64,000 nucleotides of DNA from DATILL01 sp035476575 (GCA_035476575.1 DATILL010000152.1:5611-69610); one strand, 5' to 3'. Counted from the stretch's first letter, positions 9,054 to 18,176 are shown. Numbers and translations: made by a program. The notes: a model not told the origin generated them from the sequence alone.

Positions 9054-9091
9054 GACTGAGCCGCCGGATCCGCACGTCCGGCGGTTCAGTC
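9054..9091 (+). terminator. Hairpin terminator after the protease gene
   Basis: A 15-bp stem, GACTGAGCCGCCGGA (9054-9068) against TCCGGCGGTTCAGTC (9077-9091), has an 8-nt loop and one G-U pair. It lies 50 bp after the protease stop and 70 bp beyond the converging smc end. There is no long U tract, as is usual in actinobacteria. It may act in both directions. Confidence 0.75.
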
Positions 9092-9161
9092 ATCTGGGGC
9101 TCGGCTATCCGACAGCAGTCAGGTGGAGGCAGGCTAGTGCATCAGCCGGCCGGGACGCCGA

Positions 9162-12100
9162 TCAGGCCGGCTCGCGCTCCCGCAGCCGCTGGCTGATCAC
9201 CTGGGAGATGCCGTCACCCCGCATGCTCACGCCGTACAGCGCGTCTCCGATCTCCATAGTCCGCTTCTGGTGGGTGATCACGATGAGCTGGCTGGACTCG
9301 CGCAACTGCTCGATCAGGCTCAGCAGCCGGCCGAGGTTGACGTCGTCCAGCGCGGCCTCGACCTCGTCCATCACATAGAACGGCGACGGCCGGGCACGGA
9401 AGATCGCCACCAGCAGCGCCACCGCGGTCAGCGAGCGTTCCCCGCCGGACAGCAGGGACAGCCGCTTGATCTTCTTGCCGGGCGGGCGCGCCTCCACCTC
9501 CACGCCGCTGACCAGCAGGTCGTCCGGGTCGGTCAGGAGCAGCCGCCCCTCGCCTCCGGGGAACAGCGCCCGGAACACGACCTCGAACTCCCGCGCGGTG
9601 TCCTCGAACGCCGACCGGAAGACGTCATGGATCCGCTCGTCGACCTCCTTGACCACCAGCATCAGGTCGCGCCGGGTGGACCTCAGGTCCTCGAGCTGCT
9701 CGCCGAGGAACTTGTACCGCTCCTCCAGCGCGGCGAACTCCTCCAGCGCGAGCGGGTTCACCTTGCCCAGCAGGGCCAGGTCACGCTCAGCCCGGGCAGC
9801 CCGCTTCTCCTGGCCGGGCCGGTGGAACGGCACCGGCTGCGGCGGGACCGCCTGCTCGCCGCGTTCTCTCGCCCGCTCGTACTCCGCCAGCTCGGCACCG
9901 TTCGGCGGTACGGCGACCTCGGGGCCGTACTCCGCGACCAGCGTCTCGACGTCGAGCGCGTACTCCTCGGCGACCTTCGTCTCAAGCTGCTCGATCCGCA
10001 TCCGCTGCTCGGCCCTGGCCACCTCGTCCCGGTGCACCGCGTCGGTCAGCTTCTCCAGCTCGGCGGACAGCTCACGGGTCCGCGCCCGCAGCGCGAGCAG
10101 CTCGCCCTCGCGTACGACCCGGGCCTGCTGCGCCTCGTCCCGGTCGGTCGCCGCCAGCCGCAGCGACCCGGCGATCCGGTCGAGGGCGTACCGCGCGGTC
10201 TCCGCCACGGCCTGCGAGATCACCGCACCGCGCGCGCGGCGGGCCCGAGCCTCCTCCAGCCGGGCCCGGGCGGTCCGCTCGCTCTCGGCCGCACGCAGCA
10301 GCGAGTCGGCCCGGCCCTTCAGGGCGCGCACCCGCTCCTCCCCGGTCCGCACCGCCAGCCGCGCCTCCAGCTCGGCCTGCCGGCCAGCCGCGACGGCCGC
10401 GGCCAGCGAGTCCCGCTCGTCACTGGCCGGCTCCTCGTCCACCGGAGTCTCCCCGGCGAGCTCCAGCCGCTGCTCCAGCCCGGCCAGGCCATCCAGGTCC
10501 CTGTCGCGGGCATCCTCCGCCTCGGCTCGAGCCTTCTCCAGCCGTTCGGCCTCGGCGGTCGCGGACCGGACCGCCGCGCCGAGCTGGGCGAGCCGCTCAG
10601 CCACCGCGTTCATCTCGGCGTCGGACTCGTTCAGCGCGGCGAGGGCGGTGTCGACCACTGCCCTGGCACGCCCCCGCTCCGTTCTGGCCTGGGTCAGCTC
10701 GGCGGCGAGCGCGGCCTGCCGGCTGGTCGCCTCGGCTAGCTTCTGCCCTGCCTCGTCGACGGCGGCCTGCACCTCGATCACGCTCGGTGCACTGGCCGAG
10801 CCGCCGACGGCCCAGTCGGCGCCAAGCAGGTCACCCTCCGGGGTCACCGCCCGCACGCCCGGCGCGTCGGCGACCAGCGCCCGGGCAGCGGCGAGGTCTG
10901 GGACGACGGCCACCCGGTCCAGTGCCCGGGCCAGCGCGGCCTGCAGCGTCGATGGCGCCTGGACCAGGTCCAGTGCCCACCGGGCGCCGCTCGGCAACGG
11001 CGGCCAGCCCGCCCGGCCGGCGCCCGGGCCAGGGCTGCCCGCGGTGTCGGGGCAGCCGACCAGCAGGCCGGCCCGGCCGCCGTCATCGGCCTTCAGCAGC
11101 TCCAGCGCGGCGGTGGCACCATCCACTGTGGACACCGCCACGGCGTCCGCGACGGCGCCCAGCGCGGCGGCCAGCGCGGCCTCGTGGCCGGGCGCCACCG
11201 ACATCAGCGCGGCGACCGAGCCGAGCAGGCCGGGCACCCGCTCCCCCGCCGCCAGCAGCGCGCCCGCGCCGTCCTTGCGGGTCAGCCCGAGGGCCAGCGC
11301 GTCCCGCCGGGCGGTCCAGGTGGAGCGGTCCCGTTCCGCCACCCGCTCGGCCTCAACCAGCTCACGGACCCGGGCTGAGACCTCCTCGGCTGCCCGCACC
11401 GCCGTCTCATGGCGGGCGTCCAGGTCGACCTCGCCGGCGTCCAGTGCACCAACCTGCCCCTGCAGCTTCTCGAACTCACCGCGGGCCGCGGTGGACCGCT
11501 GCCGGGCGTCGGCGATGGAGCTGGCCAGCCGCGCGATCTCCTCGGCCGCCTTGGCCGCGCGGCTGCGCACGGCCTCCACCTGGCCGGACAGCCTGGCCAG
11601 GCCCTCCCGGCGATCAGCCACCGCGCGGGCGGCGGCAACCAGCGCTTTCTCCGCCGATGCCAGCCGCTGCTCGGCGGCCTGGCGGGCGCCAACTGCAGCG
11701 GCGAGCCGCTGGCGCTCGTCGTCCAGCGCGTCCTCAAGCTCGATCTCCTGGTCCCGGATCGCCTCGGCCTCGCGCTCCATCGCCTCCGGGTCGCGGCCGG
11801 CGCGAGCCTCCTCCGGCTCGGCGGACAGGTACCGCGCCCGCTCGGCGGCCAGCCGTGCCGTGCCGCGGAACCGCTCCTCCAGCGCGGACAGCCGATACCA
11901 GGTCTCCTGTGCCCGGGCCAGCCGGGGGGCGTCCGCGGTCATCAGCCTCTCCAGCTCGCCCTCGCGGCTCTGCGCCGTGGCGAGCGAGCGCTCCACGGCG
12001 GCGCGGCGGTCCCGGATCGCCGTCTCGTCGGCGACCTCCTTGTCCAGCGCACCGCGTAGGCCGACCAGGTCGTCGGCAAGCAACCGGAGCCGGGCGTCCC

Positions 12101-12767
12101 GCAGCTCCGCCTGGATCGCCACGGCCCGCCGCGCCACCTCGGCCTGCCGGCCGAGCGGCTTGAGCTGGCGGCGCAGCTCCAGCGCCAGGTCGGAGATGCG
12201 GGTCAGGTTGGCCTGCATCGCATCCAGCTTGCGCAGCGCCTTCTCCTTGCGCTTGCGGTGCTTGAGGACCCCGGCCGCCTCCTCGATGAAGCCGCGGCGA
12301 TCCTCCGGTCGGGCCTGCAACACCGAGTCGAGCTGGCCCTGGCCGACGATGACATGCATCTCGCGGCCGATACCGGAGTCGGAGAGCAGCTCCTGGATGT
12401 CCAACAGCCGGCACCCGTGGCTGTTGATTTCGTACTCGCTCTCGCCGGAGCGGAAAAGTCGCCGGGTGACAGACACCTCGGCGTACTCGATCGGCAGCAC
12501 GCCGTCGGTGTTGTCTATGGTCAGCGTGACCTCGGCCCGGCCGAGTGGTGGCCGGCCGGCGGTGCCGGCGAAGATGACGTCATCCATCTTGCCGCCACGC
12601 AGGGTCTTGGCGCCCTGCTCACCGAGCACCCATGCGATGGCGTCGACGACGTTGGACTTACCCGAGCCGTTCGGGCCGACAACACAGGTGATGCCCGGCT
12701 CGAAGCGGAGCTGGGTGGTGGACGCGAAGGACTTGAACCCCTTCAGCGTAAGGCTTTTGAGGTGCAC
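9162..12767 (-). CDS. smc: Chromosome segregation ATPase SMC
   Basis: 1201 residues. The N-terminal Walker A GPNGSGKSNVVDAI lies within the first 45 residues. Two long Arg/Glu/Ala-rich coiled coils flank a hinge near residues 500-660, and the C-terminal ABC signature LLSGGERSLTAVALL is followed by Walker B FYVMDEVEAALDD. SMC condenses and segregates chromosomes with ScpA/ScpB. GTG start preceded by GGAGA. The length matches actinobacterial SMC (about 1200). It lies in the ftsY-smc-acyP order known from mycobacteria. Confidence 0.97.
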   Translation of the reverse strand: MHLKSLTLKGFKSFASTTQLRFEPGITCVVGPNGSGKSNVVDAIAWVLGEQGAKTLRGGKMDDVIFAGTAGRPPLGRAEVTLTIDNTDGVLPIEYAEVSVTRRLFRSGESEYEINSHGCRLLDIQELLSDSGIGREMHVIVGQGQLDSVLQARPEDRRGFIEEAAGVLKHRKRKEKALRKLDAMQANLTRISDLALELRRQLKPLGRQAEVARRAVAIQAELRDARLRLLADDLVGLRGALDKEVADETAIRDRRAAVERSLATAQSREGELERLMTADAPRLARAQETWYRLSALEERFRGTARLAAERARYLSAEPEEARAGRDPEAMEREAEAIRDQEIELEDALDDERQRLAAAVGARQAAEQRLASAEKALVAAARAVADRREGLARLSGQVEAVRSRAAKAAEEIARLASSIADARQRSTAARGEFEKLQGQVGALDAGEVDLDARHETAVRAAEEVSARVRELVEAERVAERDRSTWTARRDALALGLTRKDGAGALLAAGERVPGLLGSVAALMSVAPGHEAALAAALGAVADAVAVSTVDGATAALELLKADDGGRAGLLVGCPDTAGSPGPGAGRAGWPPLPSGARWALDLVQAPSTLQAALARALDRVAVVPDLAAARALVADAPGVRAVTPEGDLLGADWAVGGSASAPSVIEVQAAVDEAGQKLAEATSRQAALAAELTQARTERGRARAVVDTALAALNESDAEMNAVAERLAQLGAAVRSATAEAERLEKARAEAEDARDRDLDGLAGLEQRLELAGETPVDEEPASDERDSLAAAVAAGRQAELEARLAVRTGEERVRALKGRADSLLRAAESERTARARLEEARARRARGAVISQAVAETARYALDRIAGSLRLAATDRDEAQQARVVREGELLALRARTRELSAELEKLTDAVHRDEVARAEQRMRIEQLETKVAEEYALDVETLVAEYGPEVAVPPNGAELAEYERARERGEQAVPPQPVPFHRPGQEKRAARAERDLALLGKVNPLALEEFAALEERYKFLGEQLEDLRSTRRDLMLVVKEVDERIHDVFRSAFEDTAREFEVVFRALFPGGEGRLLLTDPDDLLVSGVEVEARPPGKKIKRLSLLSGGERSLTAVALLVAIFRARPSPFYVMDEVEAALDDVNLGRLLSLIEQLRESSQLIVITHQKRTMEIGDALYGVSMRGDGISQVISQRLREREPA

Positions 12768-13109
12768 GGCTCTCCGGGCGGCAGTCGTCTCGACTCTTTC
12801 TCGGCCGCCGCCCCGTAGGAGCAGCCGTCCGTGACGGGGAGAAAGGCCGACCCGACCTTACCTCGCCGTACGCCGACGCCTCCGCACCGGCTCACCACCA
12901 TGACACCGTGGGGCGCCGACACCGGGGGCGCCGGTGACTCGGCCGAGCCAGGACCTGGGACCGACTCATCGTACGGTGGTTGTCGAGCCGGCAAGCCTGA
13001 TCATGAGGAGTCCTCACGACCAGGGATGCCGAGCGCAAGACGCACCGATGGCCCGACCACAGGGCAGTGGTCGGGTCAGGGCGCGCGTGGAGCGGGTATG
13101 CTGCCGGCG
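12768..13109. other. Gene-free region between smc and the small coiled-coil gene
   Basis: 342 bp with no convincing ORF. It should carry the smc promoter. A 13-nt palindrome TGAGGAGTCCTCA (about 13004-13016) and the strong hairpin at 13052-13075 are the only structures I can see. Confidence 0.6.
13052..13075 (-). terminator. Hairpin downstream of the small coiled-coil gene
   Basis: Perfect 9-bp stem CCCGACCAC / GTGGTCGGG with a 6-nt loop, 35 bp after the stop of the minus-strand gene at 13110. It probably separates that gene from smc. Confidence 0.65.
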
Positions 13110-13307
13110 TCAGGTGAGCGCCGGCTGGGGGATCTCGGACAGGCGGCGAAGCCCATCCTCGAGGTCTACCTCTGCGGTGTCACGATCGGCCCGAAGGTCC
13201 GCGAGCTCCGCCTCGAGATCACGTACTCGAGTGCGAAGGAAAGTCACCTCATCGAGGAGACGGCGGTCGGGGCGCGGTGCGACATAACCGAGCAGGGCCT
13301 TGGCCAT
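13110..13307 (-). CDS. Small conserved coiled-coil protein of unknown function
   Basis: 65 residues starting MAKALLGYVAPRPDRRLLDE. The start is fixed by a GGAGG 8 nt upstream of the ATG. The central part (FLRTRVRDLEAELADLRADRD) shows regular heptads and is predicted to be coiled coil. I believe similar small proteins occur in other actinobacteria, but I cannot assign a function. It lies between acyP and smc on the same strand. Role in chromosome organisation would be speculation. Confidence 0.75.
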   Translation of the reverse strand: MAKALLGYVAPRPDRRLLDEVTFLRTRVRDLEAELADLRADRDTAEVDLEDGLRRLSEIPQPALT

Positions 13308-13418
13308 CTCTAAGGCCTCCACGAGCAGGAAAGGTGTGGGCACGTCTCCAGCCGTGCACGCACGTCAGGACAGTGTATTGGGGAATAATCCCACCGTGGG
13401 GTGGGGGAGTCAACGTCC

Positions 13419-13443
13419 AGTCTAGCGCTCCGGGCGCCAGACT
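13419..13443 (-). terminator. Hairpin immediately after acyP
   Basis: AGTCTAGCGC (13419-13428) and GCGCCAGACT (13434-13443) form a 10-bp stem with one mismatch and a 5-nt loop, directly after the acyP stop codon on the minus strand. Confidence 0.6.
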
Positions 13444-13444
13444 G

Positions 13445-13723
13445 CTAATGCGTGTGGAATCCTACGGCTCCGCCGCGCGCCACGGACCACTGCTCGACGA
13501 CAGAGCGCACCCGTCCGGGCGCATCGGGGCCGCGCAACCGGGCCAGCAAGGCACGACAGGCGGGTTCCGGTCCCTCGGCGACGATCTCAACCCGTCCGTC
13601 GTCGAGATTGGTGGCGCTGCCGGTGAGGCCGAGGTCGCGCGCCCGCGCCTGGGTCCACCAGCGGAACCCGACGCCCTGCACCCGTCCGCTGACCCACGCG
13701 GTCACCCGGACCTGCCCAGCCAC
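13445..13723 (-). CDS. acyP: Acylphosphatase
   Basis: 92 residues, the usual size, hydrolysing carboxyl-phosphate bonds of acyl phosphates. The conserved core GRVQGVGFRWW carries the phosphate-binding loop and catalytic Arg. The catalytic Asn lies in GSATNLDDGRVEIVAEGP. The GTG start (AGQVRVTAWVSGRVQ) has GGGAGGGG upstream. A longer in-frame extension would run into array C and is rejected. Position next to smc matches mycobacteria. Confidence 0.93.
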   Translation of the reverse strand: MAGQVRVTAWVSGRVQGVGFRWWTQARARDLGLTGSATNLDDGRVEIVAEGPEPACRALLARLRGPDAPGRVRSVVEQWSVARGGAVGFHTH

Positions 13724-13764
13724 GTTTCCGCCACCCCTCCCGCCGCTGCCATCCCCAAGAGTGT

Positions 13765-13890
13765 GGTCACCACAACGCCGTGTGGTCACCTGTCGGGGTC
13801 CCCAGACAACGACAGGTCACCACAACGCCGACAGGTCACCACACGGGCGACCCAGACAACGAAAGGTCACCACAACGCCGAGAGGTGACC
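13765..13890. repeat. Phased GGTSACC array C (3 units)
   Basis: Heptamers start at 13765/13784, 13815/13834 and 13865/13884, with exact 19-nt and 50-nt spacing. Units two and three are near-identical direct repeats beginning AGACAACGA at 13804 and 13854, with forward inner sequence ACAACGCCGAGA or ACAACGCCGACA. The array lies between acyP and the membrane-protein gene, both on the minus strand. Confidence 0.9.
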
Positions 13891-13931
13891 ACACGGGCGG
13901 TCAGGGCGCCCGGGTCGGAAGGACGTTGCAG

Positions 13932-14396
13932 TCAGCCTGTGCTGGCTCCGCGGCGGGCGGGCGGCGGCGTGGACAGGTAGGGCACCGACCCGCCGTGCCC
14001 ACGGGACGGGGCCGGGCGGGTCGGTGGAGCCGGCGGTTGCCCGCCCGGGGCCTGCACCACCCGGAGCATCTCGGCGAGCCGGTCGAGCACCTCGTCGAGG
14101 GTGGCGTATGCCCCGTCCTGCACGCCGGTCGCGTACTCCCGGCCCCGGTCCAGCGCGGACTGCGACACGATCGGCTCCCGTCGCCGCTGGGCCACCCAGC
14201 CGGTGAGCTGGCGGATCACGTCAGCCGCGTTGGACGGACGACCGCGGCTGACCCGCAGCTTCTCCTGCAGGGCCGCCGCCCGCCACAGTGCCAGCGCCGC
14301 GACGCAGCAGGCCAGGCCGGCAACCACCCGCGCATCCCCCCAGAAAACCGCCAGGGGAGCGATCACGAGCAGCATCAAGAACCCCGCGACGATCAC
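13932..14396 (-). CDS. Hypothetical membrane protein with two N-terminal transmembrane segments
   Basis: With the GTG at 14396 as start, the protein is 154 residues and opens with VIVAGFLMLLVIAPLAVF and ARVVAGLACCVAALALW, two transmembrane helices with a short turn. A cytoplasmic region follows (VIRQLTGWVAQRRREPIV, then DEVLDRLAEMLRVVQAP) and a Pro-rich tail. The frame stays open upstream to 14618, but that part would overlap the divergent CAP gene and looks non-coding. No family recognised. Array C lies just downstream. Confidence 0.6.
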   Translation of the reverse strand: MIVAGFLMLLVIAPLAVFWGDARVVAGLACCVAALALWRAAALQEKLRVSRGRPSNAADVIRQLTGWVAQRRREPIVSQSALDRGREYATGVQDGAYATLDEVLDRLAEMLRVVQAPGGQPPAPPTRPAPSRGHGGSVPYLSTPPPARRGASTG

Positions 14397-14522
14397 CGCA
14401 GCTCTCTTCCTGGCAGCGTGGCCACGGCCATGATCTTGCCATTCCGAGGACGCCGGGTTGGCGAGCCGCGCCGCGACCCAGCCAATCGACGTCCATGACG
14501 GGCGACTCCGGTCGACAGGCTC

Positions 14523-14536
14523 TAGACTGCCCGCCG
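14523..14536 (+). promoter_or_regulatory. Candidate leaderless -10 element for the CAP gene
   Basis: TAGACT (14523-14528), then GCCCGCC, then GTG at 14536. Geometry and spacer are identical to the element before the DUF4262 gene. No Shine-Dalgarno is seen before this GTG. Confidence 0.4.
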
Positions 14537-15306
14537 TGCCGACGCGCCGGGATACCGACGCCAGCGGGACCGGCTCGACGGATCCGCTCGACCGGTTCGC
14601 CATCGCTGGCCGGGCCACCCATCGCGCCGCCGGTCGCCGCGGCGAAGCTCGACGAGCCGGCGGAGGTCATCGCGCGGTCAGCCCGATTCGTGTCGCCGTA
14701 ACCCGGTCCGGCCGGACGGCTGTCGCGGCCGCGGTGGTGGTCACCCTCCTGATCCTGGTTCCGCGCCTGATCGGGACGGGGTCCCGGCCCCGGCTGACCG
14801 GTCCGGTCGGAGCCGGGCCGCACGGCGACGCGACGCCGGTCGTCCGTCCCGACAGCGCGTTGCCCCGGGGCACGCTCCACCCCTTACCGAGCACGACTCC
14901 GTCGCCGGCCCGCACGCCGGCATCGACCACAGCGGCCTACCCTTGGCAGATGCTGGCCCTGGTCAACGACGCCCGTCGGCACGCCGGCTGCGCCGCGGTC
15001 CGGATGGACTCCCGACTGGTTGCGGCCGCGACAGTGCACAGCCGGGACATGGCAGCGCACCAGATGTTCACGCACGCTGGCAGCGACGGCAGCTTACCCT
15101 CCGGCCGGGCCGAGGCGCAGGGCTACTCCCGCCCGGTGAGCGAGAACATCGCCCGCGGCTTCGGCACCCCGCAGGCCATCATGGACGCCTGGCTGGCCAG
15201 CCCCGGACACCGGGGGAACATCCTGGACTGCGCGGCCGGCGTGATGGGCGTCGGGTACGTCGCCGCCGGCGGCTGGTGGACCCAGATGTTCGGCCGCTCT
15301 CAGTAG
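14536..15306 (+). CDS. CAP/SCP-domain secreted or membrane-anchored protein
   Basis: 256 residues from the GTG. A signal-anchor (TAVAAAVVVTLLILVPRLIG) follows a charged N-terminal stretch of about 60 residues. A Pro/Thr/Ser-rich linker and a C-terminal CAP domain come next: MLALVNDARRHAGCAAVRMD, then HSRDMAAHQMFTHAGSDG, then SENIARGFGTPQAIMDAWLASPGHRGNIL. The two His and two Glu/Asp positions of the CAP cavity can be recognised. CAP proteins of bacteria are mostly extracytoplasmic and of unclear role. The stop overlaps the converging mutM stop by 7 bp. An in-frame upstream start at 14458 is possible. Confidence 0.85.
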   Translation: MPTRRDTDASGTGSTDPLDRFAIAGRATHRAAGRRGEARRAGGGHRAVSPIRVAVTRSGRTAVAAAVVVTLLILVPRLIGTGSRPRLTGPVGAGPHGDATPVVRPDSALPRGTLHPLPSTTPSPARTPASTTAAYPWQMLALVNDARRHAGCAAVRMDSRLVAAATVHSRDMAAHQMFTHAGSDGSLPSGRAEAQGYSRPVSENIARGFGTPQAIMDAWLASPGHRGNILDCAAGVMGVGYVAAGGWWTQMFGRSQ

Positions 15307-16154
15307 CGGGCCCGGCGCGGCCGGGGCTGGCAGCGTGGGCAGGTGTAGCTCGACCGGTTCATGAACGCGTCCCGGCGCACCGGCGTCCCACACCGCCGGC
15401 ACGGCTCGTCCCGCCGCCCGTAGACGGCCAGCGAGCGCTCGAAGTACCCGCTCTCGCCGTTGACGTTGACGTACAGCGAGTCGAACGACGTGCCGCCGGC
15501 AGCCAGCGCCTCCCCCAGCACCTCCCGCACGGCCGCGAGCAGCCGGCGCAGCGCCGGACCGGTCAGCGTCTCGGTCGGCCGGGCCCAGTGCAGGCCGCTG
15601 CGCCACAGCGCTTCGTCGGCGTAGATGTTGCCCACCCCGGAGATCAGGCTCTGGTCCAGCAGCGCCCGCTTGATTCCGGTACGTCGCCGCCGGACCGCGG
15701 CCACGAACGCCTCGTCCTCGAACAGCGGGTCCACCGGGTCCCGGGCGATGTGCCGGATCGGCCCGGGCAGCTCGGCGCCGCCCGGGTCGACCGCCAGGCC
15801 ACCGAAGGTCCGCTGGTCGACGAACCGCAGCTCCCGGCCGCCGTCGGTGAAGGCGAGCCGCACCCGCAGGTGAACCTCGGCCGGCGCCTCAGACGGCCGG
15901 ACCAGAAGCTGGCCGCTCATCCCGAGGTGGCCGAGCAGGGCGTCGCCGGAGTCCAGCGGCAGCCACAGGTACTTGCCCCGCCGACGGGCCGCGACGATGG
16001 TCCGGCCGGCCAGCAGCCCGGCGAAGTCGGCCGCACCGGCGAGGTGCCGGCGGATCGCCCGCGGATGGCCGACCTCGACGGCGGCCACGGTCCGCCCGGC
16101 CACCCAGCGCTCCAGCCCACGGCGGACCACCTCGACCTCGGGCAGCTCCGGCAT
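15300..16154 (-). CDS. mutM: Formamidopyrimidine-DNA glycosylase (Fpg/MutM)
   Basis: 284 residues. Begins MPELPEVEVVRRGLERW with the catalytic N-terminal Pro and Glu, and contains the H2TH region (ISGVGNIYADEALWRSGLH). It ends with the zinc finger CRRCGTPVRR...YTCPRCQ (Cys4). It removes 8-oxoguanine from DNA. In mycobacteria fpg directly follows rnc. Here a pseudogene separates them. Confidence 0.97.
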   Translation of the reverse strand: MPELPEVEVVRRGLERWVAGRTVAAVEVGHPRAIRRHLAGAADFAGLLAGRTIVAARRRGKYLWLPLDSGDALLGHLGMSGQLLVRPSEAPAEVHLRVRLAFTDGGRELRFVDQRTFGGLAVDPGGAELPGPIRHIARDPVDPLFEDEAFVAAVRRRRTGIKRALLDQSLISGVGNIYADEALWRSGLHWARPTETLTGPALRRLLAAVREVLGEALAAGGTSFDSLYVNVNGESGYFERSLAVYGRRDEPCRRCGTPVRRDAFMNRSSYTCPRCQPRPRRARY

Positions 16155-16389
16155 CAGGCCAGCCTACTGGCGGTCACTACCCACCGAGCGCCTCTCGCGC
16201 CGCGGTGAGGGCTCCGGTGAGGGCGGGCACCGTACCGGCCGTGGCGGCGGTGCCCTGAAGCAGAGCCGTCAGGCGGGTACGGTCGGGCTCGGCCTGCCGC
16301 CTCCGCGTATGCCATCTCGGCCGGAGCGCCCTGGACGGGCTGGCCAACAACGTCATCGCCGTCCGCCGTACAGCCTGCGCGAGGGCGAT

Positions 16390-17052
16390 CGCGGCTGCTT
16401 CGAGCGGGACCGTGCGAGACGAGCCCGTCGGCCGCGTAGTACTTGTTCAAGAGCGGGAACAGCGCGAACGACGACCTTCCACATGCAGCGACCCGCGCAG
16501 CCGGACCGGCGCGGAAGGACGTCGTGACGATCGGCCGCCACCACGAGCCATGCGGCGGCCAGAACCGCCAGCGGTCCCGGCCACAGGGCCAGCCAGCGCA
16601 GCACCGCCCGGCGGTCCCCGGCCCCGACGGCGTCACTGAGACCTGGCGCGAGCAGCCCGTCGAGCACGGCGACCAGGAGACGCACCAGCAGCGCCAGCAG
16701 AAGCAGGTCGCGAACCAGGCGGCGGCGCCGGGCCGCCAGCGCGTGCAGGGCGACGGGGGCCAGGTCGGTGGTGTAAGGAGTACGCGACGGCCCAGTAGCG
16801 CTGGTCCACGGCCTCCCGGATGACCCTCCGGGCGAACGACTCGTCCAGATGGGTCGCGGCGCGAGGTACCGAGTGGTCTCGGTCCGCTGGGGACCGCGGC
16901 GGCCAGGGAGGCGCGCTCGGCGTGCGTGGCGATGACGGTGGGGTGAAGGGCGGTAATGGCTCGCCGGTCCGCCGCACATCGACGAGCACGCGACCGAGCC
17001 CCACCGTGTCGCCGGGCGACAGCCGGAAAGGCCTCACCGAGGCGTCGGGCAT
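16390..17052 (-). pseudogene. Frameshifted remnant of a predicted membrane protein
   Basis: On the minus strand a plausible start (MPDASVRPFRLSPGDTVGLG) is followed by coding-like sequence that hops between all three frames. VRRTGEPLPPFTPP continues as ATHAERASLAAAVPSGPRPL in a second frame, returns to the first for DESFARRVIREAVDQRYW, and then moves to a third for TTDLAPVALHALAARRRR and two hydrophobic stretches (LLLLALLVRLLVAVL; WPGPLAVLAAAWLVVAAD). The order of pieces makes biological sense, so I read it as one gene with at least three indels. Family not recognised. It fills the 1.1-kb gap between mutM and rnc. Confidence 0.65.
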
Positions 17053-17240
17053 GATCCGGTGACCCCCTGGGCCGTCGATCACCTGCCTGACCCCCGTAGG
17101 CATGACCGTCGAACAACCCGCGGCAGCAGCCCCCCAATCGCCCAGAGGCAAATCTCGAACGGAGTCTCGGCTGCGCGCTAGAGCACGTCCGGACCCAAAT
17201 ATCAAGATATATGGTGAGCCGTCAGCACGCGCTCTCGCGC

Positions 17241-17963
17241 CTACGGGGGACCGAGGCGCGCGTGCAGGGTCTTCCAGGCGGTCTCGGCGGCCTGCTGCTC
17301 GGACTCCTTCTTGCTCCGGCCCTGGCCGGTGCCGAGATCCTCCGCCGCCACCCGGACAATCGCGGTGAAGTGCTTCTCGTGGTCCGGACCCTCCTCGGTC
17401 ACGAGGTACTCCGGAACGCCGCGGCCGTGCGCCGCGGTAAGCTCCTGCAGGCTGGTCTTCCAGTCCAGCCCGGCACCACGCTGGGCCGCGTCCGCCATCA
17501 CCGGGTCGAAGAGCCGGTGCACCACCTGCCGGGCGACGTCCAGCCCGTGTTCAAGGTAGACGGCGCCGAGCAGCGCCTCCAGTGTGTCGGCCAGGATGCT
17601 GGCCTTCTCCCGGCCGCGGGTGACCTCCTCGCCACGGCCGAGCCGCAGGTGGACGCCGAGCCCGCCAGGGCCGAGACCCCGGGCAACCTCGGCCAGCGCG
17701 CGCATGTTGACCACCGAGGCGCGTAGCTTGGCGAGCTGGCCCTCGGGCAGGTCGGGGTGGGTCTTGAAGAGCGAGTCGGTGATGACCAGCCCGAGCACGG
17801 CGTCGCCGAGGAACTCGAGCCGCTCGTTGGTGGGCAGCCCACCGTTCTCATATGCGTAGGAGCGGTGGGTGAGTGCACGCTCCATCAGCCCGGGCTCGAT
17901 GACGACGCCCAGCGCCAGCTCCAACGGCGCCGTCCCTTCTGGCGGCACACCTGCCTCGATCAC
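17241..17963 (-). CDS. rnc: Ribonuclease III
   Basis: 240 residues. RNase III signature NERLEFLGDAVLGLVI, with further catalytic acidic residues in DTLEALLGAVYLEHG, and a C-terminal double-stranded RNA-binding domain (DWKTSLQELTAAHGRGVPEY to KKESEQQAAETAWKTL). It processes rRNA and structured transcripts. The GTG start has GGAGG 7 nt upstream. It is downstream of rpmF and DUF177 on the same strand, the standard actinobacterial order. Confidence 0.97.
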   Translation of the reverse strand: MIEAGVPPEGTAPLELALGVVIEPGLMERALTHRSYAYENGGLPTNERLEFLGDAVLGLVITDSLFKTHPDLPEGQLAKLRASVVNMRALAEVARGLGPGGLGVHLRLGRGEEVTRGREKASILADTLEALLGAVYLEHGLDVARQVVHRLFDPVMADAAQRGAGLDWKTSLQELTAAHGRGVPEYLVTEEGPDHEKHFTAIVRVAAEDLGTGQGRSKKESEQQAAETAWKTLHARLGPP

Positions 17964-18115
17964 CTGCTCACCTCCGCCCAGGTCACGGCTCGCCGCCGGA
18001 CAGCATCCGGAGAGACCGTAACCGACGCGGGTACGCAGGACACGCGGCGCCCCGGTTGAGACGCCGCGTTAGGTGAGTCCGGTCGGATCCAAGATCGAGG
18101 GACCCGGTCGATGAC

Positions 18116-18151
18116 TGGGCCGGCGAGTGGGCCGACGAGTGGGCCGGCGAC
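18116..18151. repeat. Three tandem 12-nt repeats
   Basis: TGGGCCGGCGAG, TGGGCCGACGAG and TGGGCCGGCGAC follow each other between the rnc start and the rpmF stop. Low-complexity and probably neutral. The 213-bp gap holds no other recognisable feature. Confidence 0.7.
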
Positions 18152-18176
18152 CCCGCCCGGTGCACCGGGCCGGCGA

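Noticed and set aside
9466..12834. Very long ORF antisense to smc
   Set aside because: Ser/Arg-rich shadow frame of a GC-rich gene; no family motif, and smc on the other strand is complete.
12743..12994. Small ORF upstream of smc
   Set aside because: No Shine-Dalgarno, no recognisable product, overlaps the smc start.
13765..13890. Possible CRISPR array from regularly spaced repeats
   Set aside because: The variable part is only about 10 nt, units flip orientation, arrays have 2-3 units in seven places, and no cas genes are present.
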